Positions 8,042-16,640 of a DNA stretch of 64,000 bases are shown piece after piece. Both the position numbers and the translations under genes were made by a program. The notes under the pieces were generated by a model. The model had not been told where the DNA came from. It saw only the letters and a program-made list of their open reading frames with translations, and did not search any database. The first letter of the stretch is position 1; each line of letters begins with the position of its first letter. This DNA is from JAVBOW01 sp031550125 (lineage in GTDB: Bacteria > Bacteroidota > Bacteroidia > Bacteroidales > Rikenellaceae): NCBI GenBank assembly GCA_031550125.1, contig JAVBOW010000018.1, forward strand, positions 40,100-104,099. The letters are read 5' to 3'.

Positions 8042-9225
8042 AACATTGCAATTTGCCTGCCGCCGGCGATCGTAAAGGCAATTATCGCCTCCGCGCCCTC
8101 TTTCACTCCCAGCCGGCGGGCTATCTCGGCGTTCTGTATGGGGAATCCAAGCTGCATTATCTGCACGCGTTTTATTCCGTCGGCGTTAAGTTTGGCTGCC
8201 AGACGCCTGGCGTTGTACGGCTCCAGGGAGAGTATTTCGAAACAACGGCACAGCCTGCTCTCTATTGGTTTGTCGCAATAGATATAACCGTTGTCCGATT
8301 CGCACCACGCGCCATTGGCGGCGGCGAAACGGCGAGCGAGGCGCATTTTCCTGAGCGATGCGTCGGGCATGGCCAGATAGCGGAAATGCGTAGGGAAAGG
8401 CTCCGGCGCACAATCGTTTCCCTCTGCCAACCACGCCTCGAACGTCTCGCCGCCCGCCGCTGAAGCCCTTAAAACGGGGTGGGGAATGTGCGGCCCGGTC
8501 TCTACGAGCAACTCTTTGCATTCGCCCCTGAGCGACACGGCCTCGGCGATGACTCCCGGCCCGAATATCCTTACGGCCTGGACGGCGTCGAATAGCGGCG
8601 AGAGTTTTATCACCAGCCTGTCCGTTATCGCGGCAAGCCTGCCGCGCAGGGCAAGTATGTCGGGCGAGCAATCTTCCAGCAGCACGAGTTTGCGGTTGTT
8701 CCCGCCGCGGCGGTCGGGATCGGCGTAAACCATGTCGGCCTTCACCCCGGGACGGGCCAGGAACTCCTCCGCCGGCATATTCACCACGTCTATGTTCATT
8801 ATGCCCATACGTGCGAAATTGTACCGCGCCACGTCGGCAAGCACGGGGTTGCGCTCCAGTGCCGTGACGTGCCTGAATCGGGATGCGAAATTGGCCGAAT
8901 CTACGCCCAAACCACATGTCAGGTCGATGCATTCGTCGCCTTCATAGCGTTTATGGGCGGCACATTCCATGCTTCCGGCCTGCTCGAAGGACAGAGGAGG
9001 GATTATGCAGCGGGCTTCGAAATAATGCGGCAGTTTGGTGCGCGCGCGCTGCAGGTATTTGATCTGCGTGGCGACTATGCCCGCCGCTCCCGCGACGCCG
9101 GAAGAGGCCAGGCGCGCGGCCACCTGTTTGCTGGCCGCAACCGACGCCGGGTCGGCATTTATATATTCCTCGACGATCTGCCCGGCAACCTCGCCGCACA
9201 GCAGCCCTAATTGTTCTGAAGTCAT
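8020..9225 (-). CDS. SAM-dependent methyltransferase with THUMP-like C-terminal domain
   Basis: 401 residues from ATG 9225, whose ATGA overlaps the comEC stop; the longer frame extends deep into comEC and is rejected. The central class I methyltransferase has motif I DLTCGLGVDSANFA, an acidic loop ALERNPVLADVARYN and motif IV VYADPDRRGGNNRK. The C-terminal part (about residues 300-395) matches the small THUMP-like/ferredoxin-like domain found in the Bacteroidota family of this protein. Probably modifies an RNA; substrate unknown. Third gene of the xerD-comEC operon. Confidence 0.85.
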   Translation of the reverse strand: MTSEQLGLLCGEVAGQIVEEYINADPASVAASKQVAARLASSGVAGAAGIVATQIKYLQRARTKLPHYFEARCIIPPLSFEQAGSMECAAHKRYEGDECIDLTCGLGVDSANFASRFRHVTALERNPVLADVARYNFARMGIMNIDVVNMPAEEFLARPGVKADMVYADPDRRGGNNRKLVLLEDCSPDILALRGRLAAITDRLVIKLSPLFDAVQAVRIFGPGVIAEAVSLRGECKELLVETGPHIPHPVLRASAAGGETFEAWLAEGNDCAPEPFPTHFRYLAMPDASLRKMRLARRFAAANGAWCESDNGYIYCDKPIESRLCRCFEILSLEPYNARRLAAKLNADGIKRVQIMQLGFPIQNAEIARRLGVKEGAEAIIAFTIAGGRQIAMFLRETSE

Positions 9226-10727
9226 TGTGTCTCTACGGCGAAGGACGTTTTGCCTTTCTTTAGGTTCAATGCTATAAATATTGCAAAATAAGCGATATAA
9301 ATACAGATAACTCCAGCGGAACTTAAATTTAATTTCAAAGAACTCCATGCCAGTCCGGCGCTCCACTCTATAAGCGCGTTCTGTACCCGCGCCGCACCTT
9401 GTATCAGCCATCCCATGACCGGTTCCAACAGGTCCGCGGGAAATACGATCCATACCATCGACAGGAACACCACCGCATGGGCCGTAAGTATCACCACGGG
9501 GTTTATCGCTATTCCCGCCACGGGGAAATTGCCGAAATAATGCGCCGCCAGCGGAGCCGTACCCGCCGTCGCAGCCACGCTCACCGCCGTTATTCCGGCC
9601 AGTGCGTTGACCAACCCGTAGCGCGTCCTCATTAAACCATACAACGGCTTGTAAAACAGGGAAATGAAAAGAACGGCCGCCATAGACAGTTGAAAACTTA
9701 CGTCATAGAGGTTGCCCGGCCATACGAGAAGCATCACCACGGCCGTAGCTGCAAGGATGTTGAGCGTGTCGCGGTGCAGGGTGGCGGCCAGCGACAACTG
9801 CACTCCCGTAAACATAAGGGCCGCCCTGAAAGCAGAGGGCGAAAGCCCCGTTACGGCGGCATAAACCCATATCGCCGCTATGGCGGCCAGGTTTTTGGCT
9901 ATATGTCCGCCTCCGGCCAGTGGAAGGAAGTATAACAGTATGTTTATAAGTACAAAGACTATTCCCACATGGAGTCCTGAGACGGCCAGCAGATGAGATG
10001 CGCCCACCCGGCTGTAGCTTTGTTTAAGCGATGCGGAGAGCGCCCGTTTTTCTCCTAAGGCCATAGCCGCGGCCACCGCCGCTTCGTCGGCGGATATATT
10101 CAATCCGGCGAGCCGCTTCGTTGCCGCAGCCTGCATGCGCCTTGCCGATGCGCGCAATCCTCCGCCCTTCTCGGGCGAGAGGGCTACGATGTTTCCTTGC
10201 GTGATGTAACTTTTTCCGCTGTAGCCTCTTGTATGCATTAACCTCGCGTAACCGTTCATGCCTGTAGCGTTGACGTAAGCGGCGCAAACAAGGCGACTGC
10301 CAACAGGCAGGTCGTAGAGCGGACAGACGTTAAGCAGAATTTTCTGGTTGGCTTTACGCCATTGGCCGCCGTCATACGGGCGAAAGTATCCTGTTTCGGC
10401 CGTAGTTGCCATCCAACGCCCTTGCGGCGCAGGGTTGCCGGTTATTTCCAATTGTAAAAGCAATTTTTCGCCATATGGCATCAATGCTTTGGGCTGATGC
10501 GTTTTAGTTATGGCGGCCGCAGTCAGCGCAAGCGACATGAAGATGTAAAACCATCCGACGCGGCCATGTTTCACGGTGAAAAACGCACATGCGAAACTTA
10601 CGGACAGGGCGCTCCACAAAACCCATGCGGGAATATCGAAAACGGACGCCGCAAGGATGCCGGCGATAACCGGCACCAATATCCTTATGAAAGGCATTAT
10701 GGTGATTTTTAGCGCCAATCCGGTCAT
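9222..10727 (-). CDS. comEC: ComEC/Rec2-family DNA-uptake membrane channel, short form
   Basis: 501-residue polytopic membrane protein. An N-terminal DUF4131-like part (two TM helices, then a soluble OB-like segment with QLEITGNPAPQGRW) is followed by the Competence domain with the hallmark HLLAVSGLHVGIVFVLINILLYF and GLSPSAFRAALMF. In transformation ComEC carries single-stranded DNA across the inner membrane. The C-terminal metallo-beta-lactamase-like nuclease domain of full-length ComEC is absent: the protein ends soon after the last TM helix (CIYIAYFAIFIALNLKKGK). Start ATG overlaps the xerD stop by one base (TAATG). Confidence 0.9.
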   Translation of the reverse strand: MTGLALKITIMPFIRILVPVIAGILAASVFDIPAWVLWSALSVSFACAFFTVKHGRVGWFYIFMSLALTAAAITKTHQPKALMPYGEKLLLQLEITGNPAPQGRWMATTAETGYFRPYDGGQWRKANQKILLNVCPLYDLPVGSRLVCAAYVNATGMNGYARLMHTRGYSGKSYITQGNIVALSPEKGGGLRASARRMQAAATKRLAGLNISADEAAVAAAMALGEKRALSASLKQSYSRVGASHLLAVSGLHVGIVFVLINILLYFLPLAGGGHIAKNLAAIAAIWVYAAVTGLSPSAFRAALMFTGVQLSLAATLHRDTLNILAATAVVMLLVWPGNLYDVSFQLSMAAVLFISLFYKPLYGLMRTRYGLVNALAGITAVSVAATAGTAPLAAHYFGNFPVAGIAINPVVILTAHAVVFLSMVWIVFPADLLEPVMGWLIQGAARVQNALIEWSAGLAWSSLKLNLSSAGVICIYIAYFAIFIALNLKKGKTSFAVETQ

Positions 10728-11641
10728 TATCTCAATGGATGATGCTCTTCCATGCTTTTTTTCAGGTGCGAGCGGTCGAGGTGGGTGTAGATCTCGGTTG
10801 TCAATATCGACGAGTGTCCCAGCATCTCCTGTATCTGTCGTATATTGGCCCCCCCCTCCAACAGGTGGGTGGCGAAAGAGTGGCGGAAGGTGTGCGGGCT
10901 GACGTTTTTAGTGACGCCGGCTTCGGCCACCGCCTGTTTCATTACGTTGAACACCATTACGCGGCTCATCGCGCCGCCACGCCTGTTAAGGAAAAGCACC
11001 TCGCGCGATGATGTCGATGGTTCCGACAATGCCCTCTGTCCCAGGTATAATTCCACGCACTTTCTTACTTCGCTGCTGAAAGGCACGAGGCGCTGTTTGT
11101 CGCCCTTGCCGGTGACGCGTATATAACCGTCATCGAAAAACAGGTCGGACAGGCGCAGCGACACTACCTCGGACACCCTCAGTCCGCAGCTGTACATCAT
11201 TTCGAGCATGGCCCGGTTGCGGTGGCCCTGCGGATGGCTCAGGTCTACAGCGGAAAGGATGGCGTCTATCTCCTGCACGGAAAGCGTATCGGGCAGTTTG
11301 CGTCCGATCTTTGGCGCGTCGAGAAGCTCCGTAGGGGCGGACTCCAGTTTTCCGGTGTAGAGCAGGTAGTTGTAAAAACTCTTCAGTCCGCTGAGTATGC
11401 GCGCCTGCGAACTTTTCTTTGTCTTGCGGTCGAACAGCCACGCCATGAAAGCCTCTATGTGGAACGGCTCGGCCACAGGCGGATACACGCCCGCCTCGGC
11501 GGATATGTATTTGGCGAACAGCTCTATGTCTAATTTGTAGGAGTACACCGAATTGGCCGACAAACCTCTTTCGAACGTGAGGTATTGCAGGTATCCGGCC
11601 AGCGCCGCTTCCCACTCCTTCTTTTTTTGCTCTTCACCCAT
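10727..11641 (-). CDS. xerD: Tyrosine recombinase XerD-type
   Basis: 304 residues, normal Xer size. An N-terminal SAM-like core-binding domain (residues 10-100) precedes the catalytic domain. All catalytic residues are visible: Arg155 (SCGLRVSE), Lys179 (VTGKGDKQR), His250 and Arg253 (SPHTFRHSFATHLLEGGA), His276 (MLGHSS) and nucleophile Tyr285 (TTEIYTHLD). Xer enzymes resolve chromosome dimers at dif. The housekeeping-type sequence and lack of any attachment repeats point to this role rather than an integron or phage. First gene of the minus operon to kdsC. Confidence 0.93.
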   Translation of the reverse strand: MGEEQKKKEWEAALAGYLQYLTFERGLSANSVYSYKLDIELFAKYISAEAGVYPPVAEPFHIEAFMAWLFDRKTKKSSQARILSGLKSFYNYLLYTGKLESAPTELLDAPKIGRKLPDTLSVQEIDAILSAVDLSHPQGHRNRAMLEMMYSCGLRVSEVVSLRLSDLFFDDGYIRVTGKGDKQRLVPFSSEVRKCVELYLGQRALSEPSTSSREVLFLNRRGGAMSRVMVFNVMKQAVAEAGVTKNVSPHTFRHSFATHLLEGGANIRQIQEMLGHSSILTTEIYTHLDRSHLKKSMEEHHPLR

Positions 11642-11656
11642 TAGTGGTTATCTTTG
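11626..11656 (+). promoter_or_regulatory. -33/-7 promoter of prmA
   Basis: TTTG (11626-11629), 19-base spacer, TATCTTTG (11649-11656); 27 bases before the prmA ATG. It overlaps the start region of xerD on the other strand. Confidence 0.7.
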
Positions 11657-11659
11657 TCG

Positions 11660-11667
11660 CAAAATTA
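11660..11667 (-). promoter_or_regulatory. -7 promoter box of xerD
   Basis: TAATTTTG on the minus strand, 18 bases before the xerD ATG, lying only three bases from the divergent prmA -7 box. Confidence 0.5.
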
Positions 11668-11683
11668 GAAAAAATTCCACCTT

Positions 11684-12514
11684 ATGGATTACGTCGAATT
11701 GACAATTCCCGCAGCCGACTCGCTGCAGGCCGAAATTTTTACCGCAGCGCTTGCCGATTTCCCTTTCGAGAGCTTTATGGAGGAGGCCGGAGCGCTGAAG
11801 GCCTACATACCCGCGGAGGGTCTTGCCGGGTGTAAGGACGAGGTGGACGCCGTGCTGCGCGAGGCCGGGGTTGACGGCCACAGATACATCTTCATTGAGG
11901 CCGTCAACTGGAACGCCGTATGGGAATCGAATTTCGAACCCGTGGACGTGGCCGGGCTTTGCCGTATACGCGCCCCTTTCCATGACCCCGCGCCCGAAGG
12001 CGTGATGGATGTGGTGATAATGCCCAAAATGTCTTTCGGTACCGGCCATCATTCCACCACCTATCTCATGAGCCAGGCCGTCATGGAGTACGACGTCGCC
12101 GGAAAGCGGGGCCTCGATATGGGTTCAGGGACGGGCGTGCTGGCCATCATCGCGGCCATGAGGGGCGCGGCCTTTATGGATGCCGTGGATATAGACGAAT
12201 GGGCCTTCGGCAACTCCCGCGAAAATATAGCCGCCAATGGAGTAGAGGGATGCGTAGAGTCCATTAAGGGCGACGCGTGCGCCATATCGGGCCGTACATA
12301 CGACTTCATCCTGGCCAACATCAACCTGAATATATTGCTCAAGGACATGCCCCGGTACGCCGCGGTCCTGCGCTCCGGCGGCGGGATATTCTTCAGCGGC
12401 ATATTGCACTCCGACGTCCCCGCCCTGGAAAAATGCGCCGGGGATAACGGATTGGAGATTGCCGGTTGCTCCCTGCGCGAAGGGTGGGCTTGCGTGTCCG
12501 CAAAGAAAATTTAG
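11684..12514 (+). CDS. prmA: Ribosomal protein L11 methyltransferase
   Basis: 276 residues. PrmA trimethylates lysines and the N-terminus of ribosomal protein L11. N-terminal substrate-recognition domain (MDYVELTIPAADSLQAEIF, FESFMEEAGALKAYIP) then a class I SAM domain with the family signature MPKMSFGTGHHSTT near residue 110, motif I GLDMGSGTGVLAIIAA, and motif IV NINLNILL following DFILA. Own promoter; the GH25 gene follows after 82 bases with its own promoter. Confidence 0.95.
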   Translation: MDYVELTIPAADSLQAEIFTAALADFPFESFMEEAGALKAYIPAEGLAGCKDEVDAVLREAGVDGHRYIFIEAVNWNAVWESNFEPVDVAGLCRIRAPFHDPAPEGVMDVVIMPKMSFGTGHHSTTYLMSQAVMEYDVAGKRGLDMGSGTGVLAIIAAMRGAAFMDAVDIDEWAFGNSRENIAANGVEGCVESIKGDACAISGRTYDFILANINLNILLKDMPRYAAVLRSGGGIFFSGILHSDVPALEKCAGDNGLEIAGCSLREGWACVSAKKI

Positions 12515-12575
12515 GGCCGGTCTAATTTTTCTTATCGGATCGCAGGGAAAATTTTCTATCCTCGGCCTAAAGAGT

Positions 12576-12583
12576 TACTTTTG
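12576..12583 (+). promoter_or_regulatory. -7 promoter box of the GH25 gene
   Basis: TACTTTTG, 14 bases before ATG 12597. It supports the lipoprotein start over the longer frame that overlaps prmA. Confidence 0.55.
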
Positions 12584-12596
12584 CGCATCCACAGAG

Positions 12597-13265
12597 ATGA
12601 GATCCGGAATATACATATGTTTGATCGCCGCCATACTGCTCACGGGCTGTAAAGGCGACCCGTCTTCGGGCGAAGTGTGGGGGATAGATATCTCCAAACA
12701 CCAGCGTAACGTCAACTGGGGTAGGGTGTTTTCCGAAAATCCGCCCCATTTCGTCTTCCTTAAGGCCACCGAGGGGACGCTCATAGTCGACCCGTCCTAC
12801 GCGCGCCACGCGCGCCAGCTCGACAGTATGGGTGCGTTGTGGGGTGCCTACCACTTTTTCGGCCACAGGACGGACGGGCGTGAGCAGGCGCGAAACTTTA
12901 TCCGCACTGCGAAACTCAGACGCGGAAACCTGATCCCCGTCCTCGACATAGAGCCGCACCGCTTTATGACCGACTCCAAAAAGTCGGTCGTGCAGGCCAA
13001 GAGGTTTTGCGACGAGGTGCGCCGCTATTACGGAGTGGATCCGATAATATACTGTTCCACCAACTTCTACGAGCGCTATCTCAGGGAGGATTTTCCCGCT
13101 TCGAGATACGTGCTGTGGATAGCCGATTACCGCTCCTGCCCCCATCACCTCGACTGGTGTTTCTGGCAGCACACCGATTCGCACCGTGTGCGCGGGATCG
13201 GCGGCAGTGTCGACCGCAACGTCTTTACCCTTAGCCCTGAGCATTTAAAAAGGTTAACTTTATGA
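12597..13265 (+). CDS. GH25-family lysozyme lipoprotein
   Basis: 222 residues. The signal peptide ends in a lipobox (AAILLTGC), so the protein is probably tethered to a membrane facing the periplasm or surface. The glycoside hydrolase 25 fold is shown by WGIDISKHQRNVNW (first catalytic-site Asp), FVFLKATEGT, GAYHFF, the catalytic pair in VLDIEP, YCSTNFYERYL and the terminal FWQHTDSHRVRGIGGSVDRNVF. Such enzymes hydrolyse the beta-1,4 bond between MurNAc and GlcNAc in peptidoglycan. The stop overlaps the nadB start by 4 bases. Confidence 0.92.
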   Translation: MRSGIYICLIAAILLTGCKGDPSSGEVWGIDISKHQRNVNWGRVFSENPPHFVFLKATEGTLIVDPSYARHARQLDSMGALWGAYHFFGHRTDGREQARNFIRTAKLRRGNLIPVLDIEPHRFMTDSKKSVVQAKRFCDEVRRYYGVDPIIYCSTNFYERYLREDFPASRYVLWIADYRSCPHHLDWCFWQHTDSHRVRGIGGSVDRNVFTLSPEHLKRLTL

Positions 13266-14833
13266 ATATAGAGGCCGATTTTCTCGTCATAGGCAGCGGT
13301 ATCGCGGGGCTGAGCTACGCCCTCAGGGTGGCGGAGCATGGCCGGGTGCTGGTGGTGACCAAGGCGGAGATAAGCGACAGCAACACCAATTACGCCCAGG
13401 GAGGCATATGCTGCGTCACTTACGAGCCTGATTCATTCGAAAAGCACATACGCGACACCATAGTGTGCGGTTCGGGTATAAGCGACCGCCGCGCCGTCGA
13501 ACAGGTGGTCAAAGGTGCGCCCGAGGCTATAAAAGACCTCATCCGCATGGGCGCAAAGTTCGACCGCAGCGCCGACGGCAAATATGAGCTGGCCCGCGAA
13601 GGAGGCCACACGGAAAACCGCATACTGCACCATAAAGACCTCACGGGAGCGGAACTCGAGCGTACGCTCGTACGCCAGGTAAAAAAGCACCCGAACATAG
13701 AGGTGCTGGAACACCATTTCGCCATCGACCTTATAACTCAGCACCACCTGGGCCAGATACTGCGCAAAAACACTCCCGACATAACCTGCTACGGCGCGTA
13801 TGTTTTGAACCTCAAGACACAGCGCGTAGCCACCATCCTCTCCAGGATAACCGTGCTGGCTACGGGCGGGGTGGGTAATATCTATCACACCACCACCAAT
13901 CCGGCCGTGGCCACGGGCGACGGCATAGCCATGGTACACCGTGCCAAAGGCCGCATAGAGAATATGGCTTTCATCCAATTCCACCCGACCTCGCTCTACC
14001 AGCCCGGCGAGCGCCCCGCCTTTCTCATCAGCGAGGCCATGCGCGGTTACGGCGCGATCCTGCGTTTGCAGAACGGCGAGGAATTCATGCATAAATACCA
14101 TCCTATGGGGTCGCTGGCCCCGCGCGACGTGGTGGCTCGCGGTATCGACAACGAGATGAAGATACGTGGCGAAGATTACGTCTATCTGGATATCACGCAC
14201 AAAGATCCCCGCGAAGTCATAGACCACTTCCCGAATATTTACAAAAAATGCCTGTCGGAAGATATAGACATAACCAAGGATATGATCCCCGTGGCCCCAG
14301 CAGCGCATTACTGTTGCGGCGGAGTCAAGGTGGACCTTGACGGGCAGACATCGATACGCCGCCTTTACGCCCTCGGAGAAACTTCTTCCACGGGGCTTCA
14401 TGGGGCCAACCGTCTGGCTTCCAATTCACTTATAGAGGCCGCCGTTTACGCCGCGGCTGCGGCCCGCCATTCGGTTCCCGCATCGGCGGACGCGGAACTC
14501 AGGCGAGATATCCCTGCATGGGATTACGAAGGCACCTCCATCCCGGAGGAAATGATACTCATAACGCAGAATTATCGCGAGATGCAGCAGATAATGTCGG
14601 CCTATGTGGGGATAGTGCGCTCCAATCTTCGCCTGGAAAGGGCCAATAAGCGGTTGGAGATCATTTTCCGCGAAACGGAGGAGCTGTATCTCAAATCCAC
14701 CCTTTCGCGCAACCTTTGCGAATTACGTAACATGATAGCCGTAGGCTACCTTATAATAAAAGACGCCCGTCGCCGTACCGAGAGCATAGGGCTTCACTAC
14801 TCACTCGACTACCCGCAAATCAATGGAGCTTAA
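13262..14833 (+). CDS. nadB: L-aspartate oxidase
   Basis: 523-residue FAD enzyme that oxidises L-aspartate to iminoaspartate, the first step of de novo NAD synthesis. FAD-binding motif VIGSGIAGLSYALRVAE (residues 7-23), the family stretch SNTNYAQGGICCVTY, active-site region TGAELERTLVRQ, FIQFHPTSLY, and the late FAD contact ALGETSSTGLHGANRLASNSLIEA are present. nadA and nadC are not in the window. Overlaps GH25 by 4 and prfC by 11 bases, so the three genes are co-transcribed despite unrelated functions. Confidence 0.96.
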   Translation: MNIEADFLVIGSGIAGLSYALRVAEHGRVLVVTKAEISDSNTNYAQGGICCVTYEPDSFEKHIRDTIVCGSGISDRRAVEQVVKGAPEAIKDLIRMGAKFDRSADGKYELAREGGHTENRILHHKDLTGAELERTLVRQVKKHPNIEVLEHHFAIDLITQHHLGQILRKNTPDITCYGAYVLNLKTQRVATILSRITVLATGGVGNIYHTTTNPAVATGDGIAMVHRAKGRIENMAFIQFHPTSLYQPGERPAFLISEAMRGYGAILRLQNGEEFMHKYHPMGSLAPRDVVARGIDNEMKIRGEDYVYLDITHKDPREVIDHFPNIYKKCLSEDIDITKDMIPVAPAAHYCCGGVKVDLDGQTSIRRLYALGETSSTGLHGANRLASNSLIEAAVYAAAAARHSVPASADAELRRDIPAWDYEGTSIPEEMILITQNYREMQQIMSAYVGIVRSNLRLERANKRLEIIFRETEELYLKSTLSRNLCELRNMIAVGYLIIKDARRRTESIGLHYSLDYPQINGA

Positions 14834-16400
14834 ACAGGAAATCGCCCGACGTCGAACGTTTGCCGTAATAGCGCACCCCGACGCCGGTAAAACAACGCTT
14901 ACGGAAAAACTGCTGCTGTTCGGCGGAGCCATACACGTGGCCGGAGCCGTCAAAAGTAATAAGATAAAGAAGGGCGCTACGTCCGACTTCATGGAGATCG
15001 AACGCCAGAGGGGTATTTCGGTGGCTACGTCGGTAATGGGATTCGAATATAAAGAGGCGAAGATAACCATCCTCGATACCCCCGGCCACGAGGATTTCGC
15101 AGAAGACACTTACCGCACCCTGACGGCCGTGGACAGCGTAATAATTGTGGTGGACGGCGCTAAAGGCGTGGAGTCGCAGACGCGCAAGCTGATGGAAGTG
15201 TGCCGCATGCGCAATACGCCCGTCATCGTGTTCATAAACAAGCTCGACCGTCCGTGCAAAGATCCTTTCGATCTGCTGGACGAAGTGGAGCAGGAACTCA
15301 AAATAAAAGTACGCCCGCTGGCCTTTCCTATAAGCAGCGGCCCGTCGTTCGCAGGGGTTTACAACCTTTATGAGGAACATCTGTCGCTGTTCTCGGCCGA
15401 AAACAAACAGACGGCCGACGCCGAACGTATCGACATGTCGCTGGACGACAATCGTCTGGATGAATACCTGGGCAAGCAGGCCGCCGCGTTGCGCGCCGAC
15501 GTGGAGCTTGTGGCGGGAGTCTACGAGCCTTTCGAAAGGGAGAGCTATCTGAAAGGCGAACTGGCCCCTGTGTTTTTCGGCAGCGCGGTAAATAATTTCG
15601 GGGTGCGCGAATTGCTCGATTGCTTTGTGGATGTGGCCCCGGCGCCTCGTCCGTCGGCAACCGAAACCCGCACTGTGGAGCCGTCGGAGGAGAAGATGAC
15701 CGGCTTCGTGTTCAAGATACACGCCAATATGGACCCCAACCACCGCGATCGTCTGGCCTTCCTGAAGATATGCTCGGGCGTATTCGAGCGCAATACAAAC
15801 TATCTGCACGTACGCAGCGGCAAGCAGATGAAGTTTTCGTCGCCCAACGCATTTATGGCGGAAAAGAAGTCGATAGTGGACTTCGCCTATCCGGGTGATA
15901 TTGTGGGCCTGCACGATACGGGTAATTTCAAAATAGGCGACACGTTTACGGAAGGAGAGAAGTTGAAATTCACCGGCATACCATCTTTTTCGCCCGAACA
16001 ATTCCGTTACATAGAGAATGCCGATCCATTGAAATTCAAACAATTGTCGAAAGGAGTGGATCAGCTTATGGACGAGGGCGTGGCTCAACTTTTCACCCTG
16101 AGGATGAACGGCCGCAAGATAATCGGCACCGTGGGAGCCTTGCAGTTCGAAGTGATACAATACCGCCTCGAACACGAATATGGGGCCGCCTGCCGTTGGG
16201 AAGGGGCTAATATACACAAAGCATGCTGGATAGAGTCCGATAACGCGGAGCAACTCGACGATTTCCGCAAACGTAAATACAACAATATGGCCACGGACAA
16301 GCACGGCAGGGAGGTGTTCCTTGCCGACACTTCGTACGCGCTGCAGTTGGCCATCGAGAAATTCCCCGATATAAAGTTCCTTTTCACTTCGGAGTTCTAA
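14823..16400 (+). CDS. prfC: Peptide chain release factor 3 (GTPase)
   Basis: 525 residues, standard RF3 length. RF3 recycles RF1/RF2 from the ribosome after termination. GTPase motifs: G1 AHPDAGKTTLTEKLL, G2 region RQRGISVATSVMGFEY, G3 DTPGHEDFAEDTYRTL, G4 NKLDR. Domains II and III follow (FVFKIHANMDPNHRDRLAF, GTVGALQFEVIQYRLEHEYG), characteristic for RF3 rather than EF-G. A long antisense frame covers the gene and is not coding. Confidence 0.97.
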   Translation: MELKQEIARRRTFAVIAHPDAGKTTLTEKLLLFGGAIHVAGAVKSNKIKKGATSDFMEIERQRGISVATSVMGFEYKEAKITILDTPGHEDFAEDTYRTLTAVDSVIIVVDGAKGVESQTRKLMEVCRMRNTPVIVFINKLDRPCKDPFDLLDEVEQELKIKVRPLAFPISSGPSFAGVYNLYEEHLSLFSAENKQTADAERIDMSLDDNRLDEYLGKQAAALRADVELVAGVYEPFERESYLKGELAPVFFGSAVNNFGVRELLDCFVDVAPAPRPSATETRTVEPSEEKMTGFVFKIHANMDPNHRDRLAFLKICSGVFERNTNYLHVRSGKQMKFSSPNAFMAEKKSIVDFAYPGDIVGLHDTGNFKIGDTFTEGEKLKFTGIPSFSPEQFRYIENADPLKFKQLSKGVDQLMDEGVAQLFTLRMNGRKIIGTVGALQFEVIQYRLEHEYGAACRWEGANIHKACWIESDNAEQLDDFRKRKYNNMATDKHGREVFLADTSYALQLAIEKFPDIKFLFTSEF

Positions 16401-16500
16401 CGGATACTTAGCTCTTTAGCGTCGCTCGCCGGCATGTTCCCGTCATATAAAACATGCAGAGGTTAATGCATTGAATATTATTGCGTTATGTTATTGAAAC

Positions 16501-16578
16501 GAAACCGGGACGGATCGTCGTCCCGATTTCGCATAATTATTTTGCAAAAAAACGCCTGAGGAGTAGCGTTTTTTGTCT
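16501..16578 (+). terminator. Tandem hairpins downstream of prfC
   Basis: First hairpin 16507-16525, stem CGGGACG / CGTCCCG. Second hairpin: AAAAAACGC (16547-16555) and GCGTTTTTT (16566-16574), ending in a T-run, a typical terminator. The remainder of 16401-16640 holds no gene. Confidence 0.6.
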
Positions 16579-16586
16579 TTTTTACA

Positions 16587-16594
16587 CATCTTTG
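16587..16594 (+). promoter_or_regulatory. Near-consensus -7 box of the hybrid kinase
   Basis: CATCTTTG, one base off TAnnTTTG, 47 bases before the ATG at 16641. Confidence 0.35.
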
Positions 16595-16640
16595 TCCTCT
16601 ATATCCAATTTATATATCAAATAGTTAACCCGAATTTGTC

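Noticed and set aside
10727..11641. XerD as an integrase of a genomic island
   Set aside because: It lies inside a core operon with comEC and kdsC, and no flanking repeats or tRNA are adjacent.
14820..16304. 494-codon open frame on the minus strand
   Set aside because: It lies antisense to prfC, whose protein has all RF3 motifs; the open frame results from codon bias and its translation has no domain pattern.
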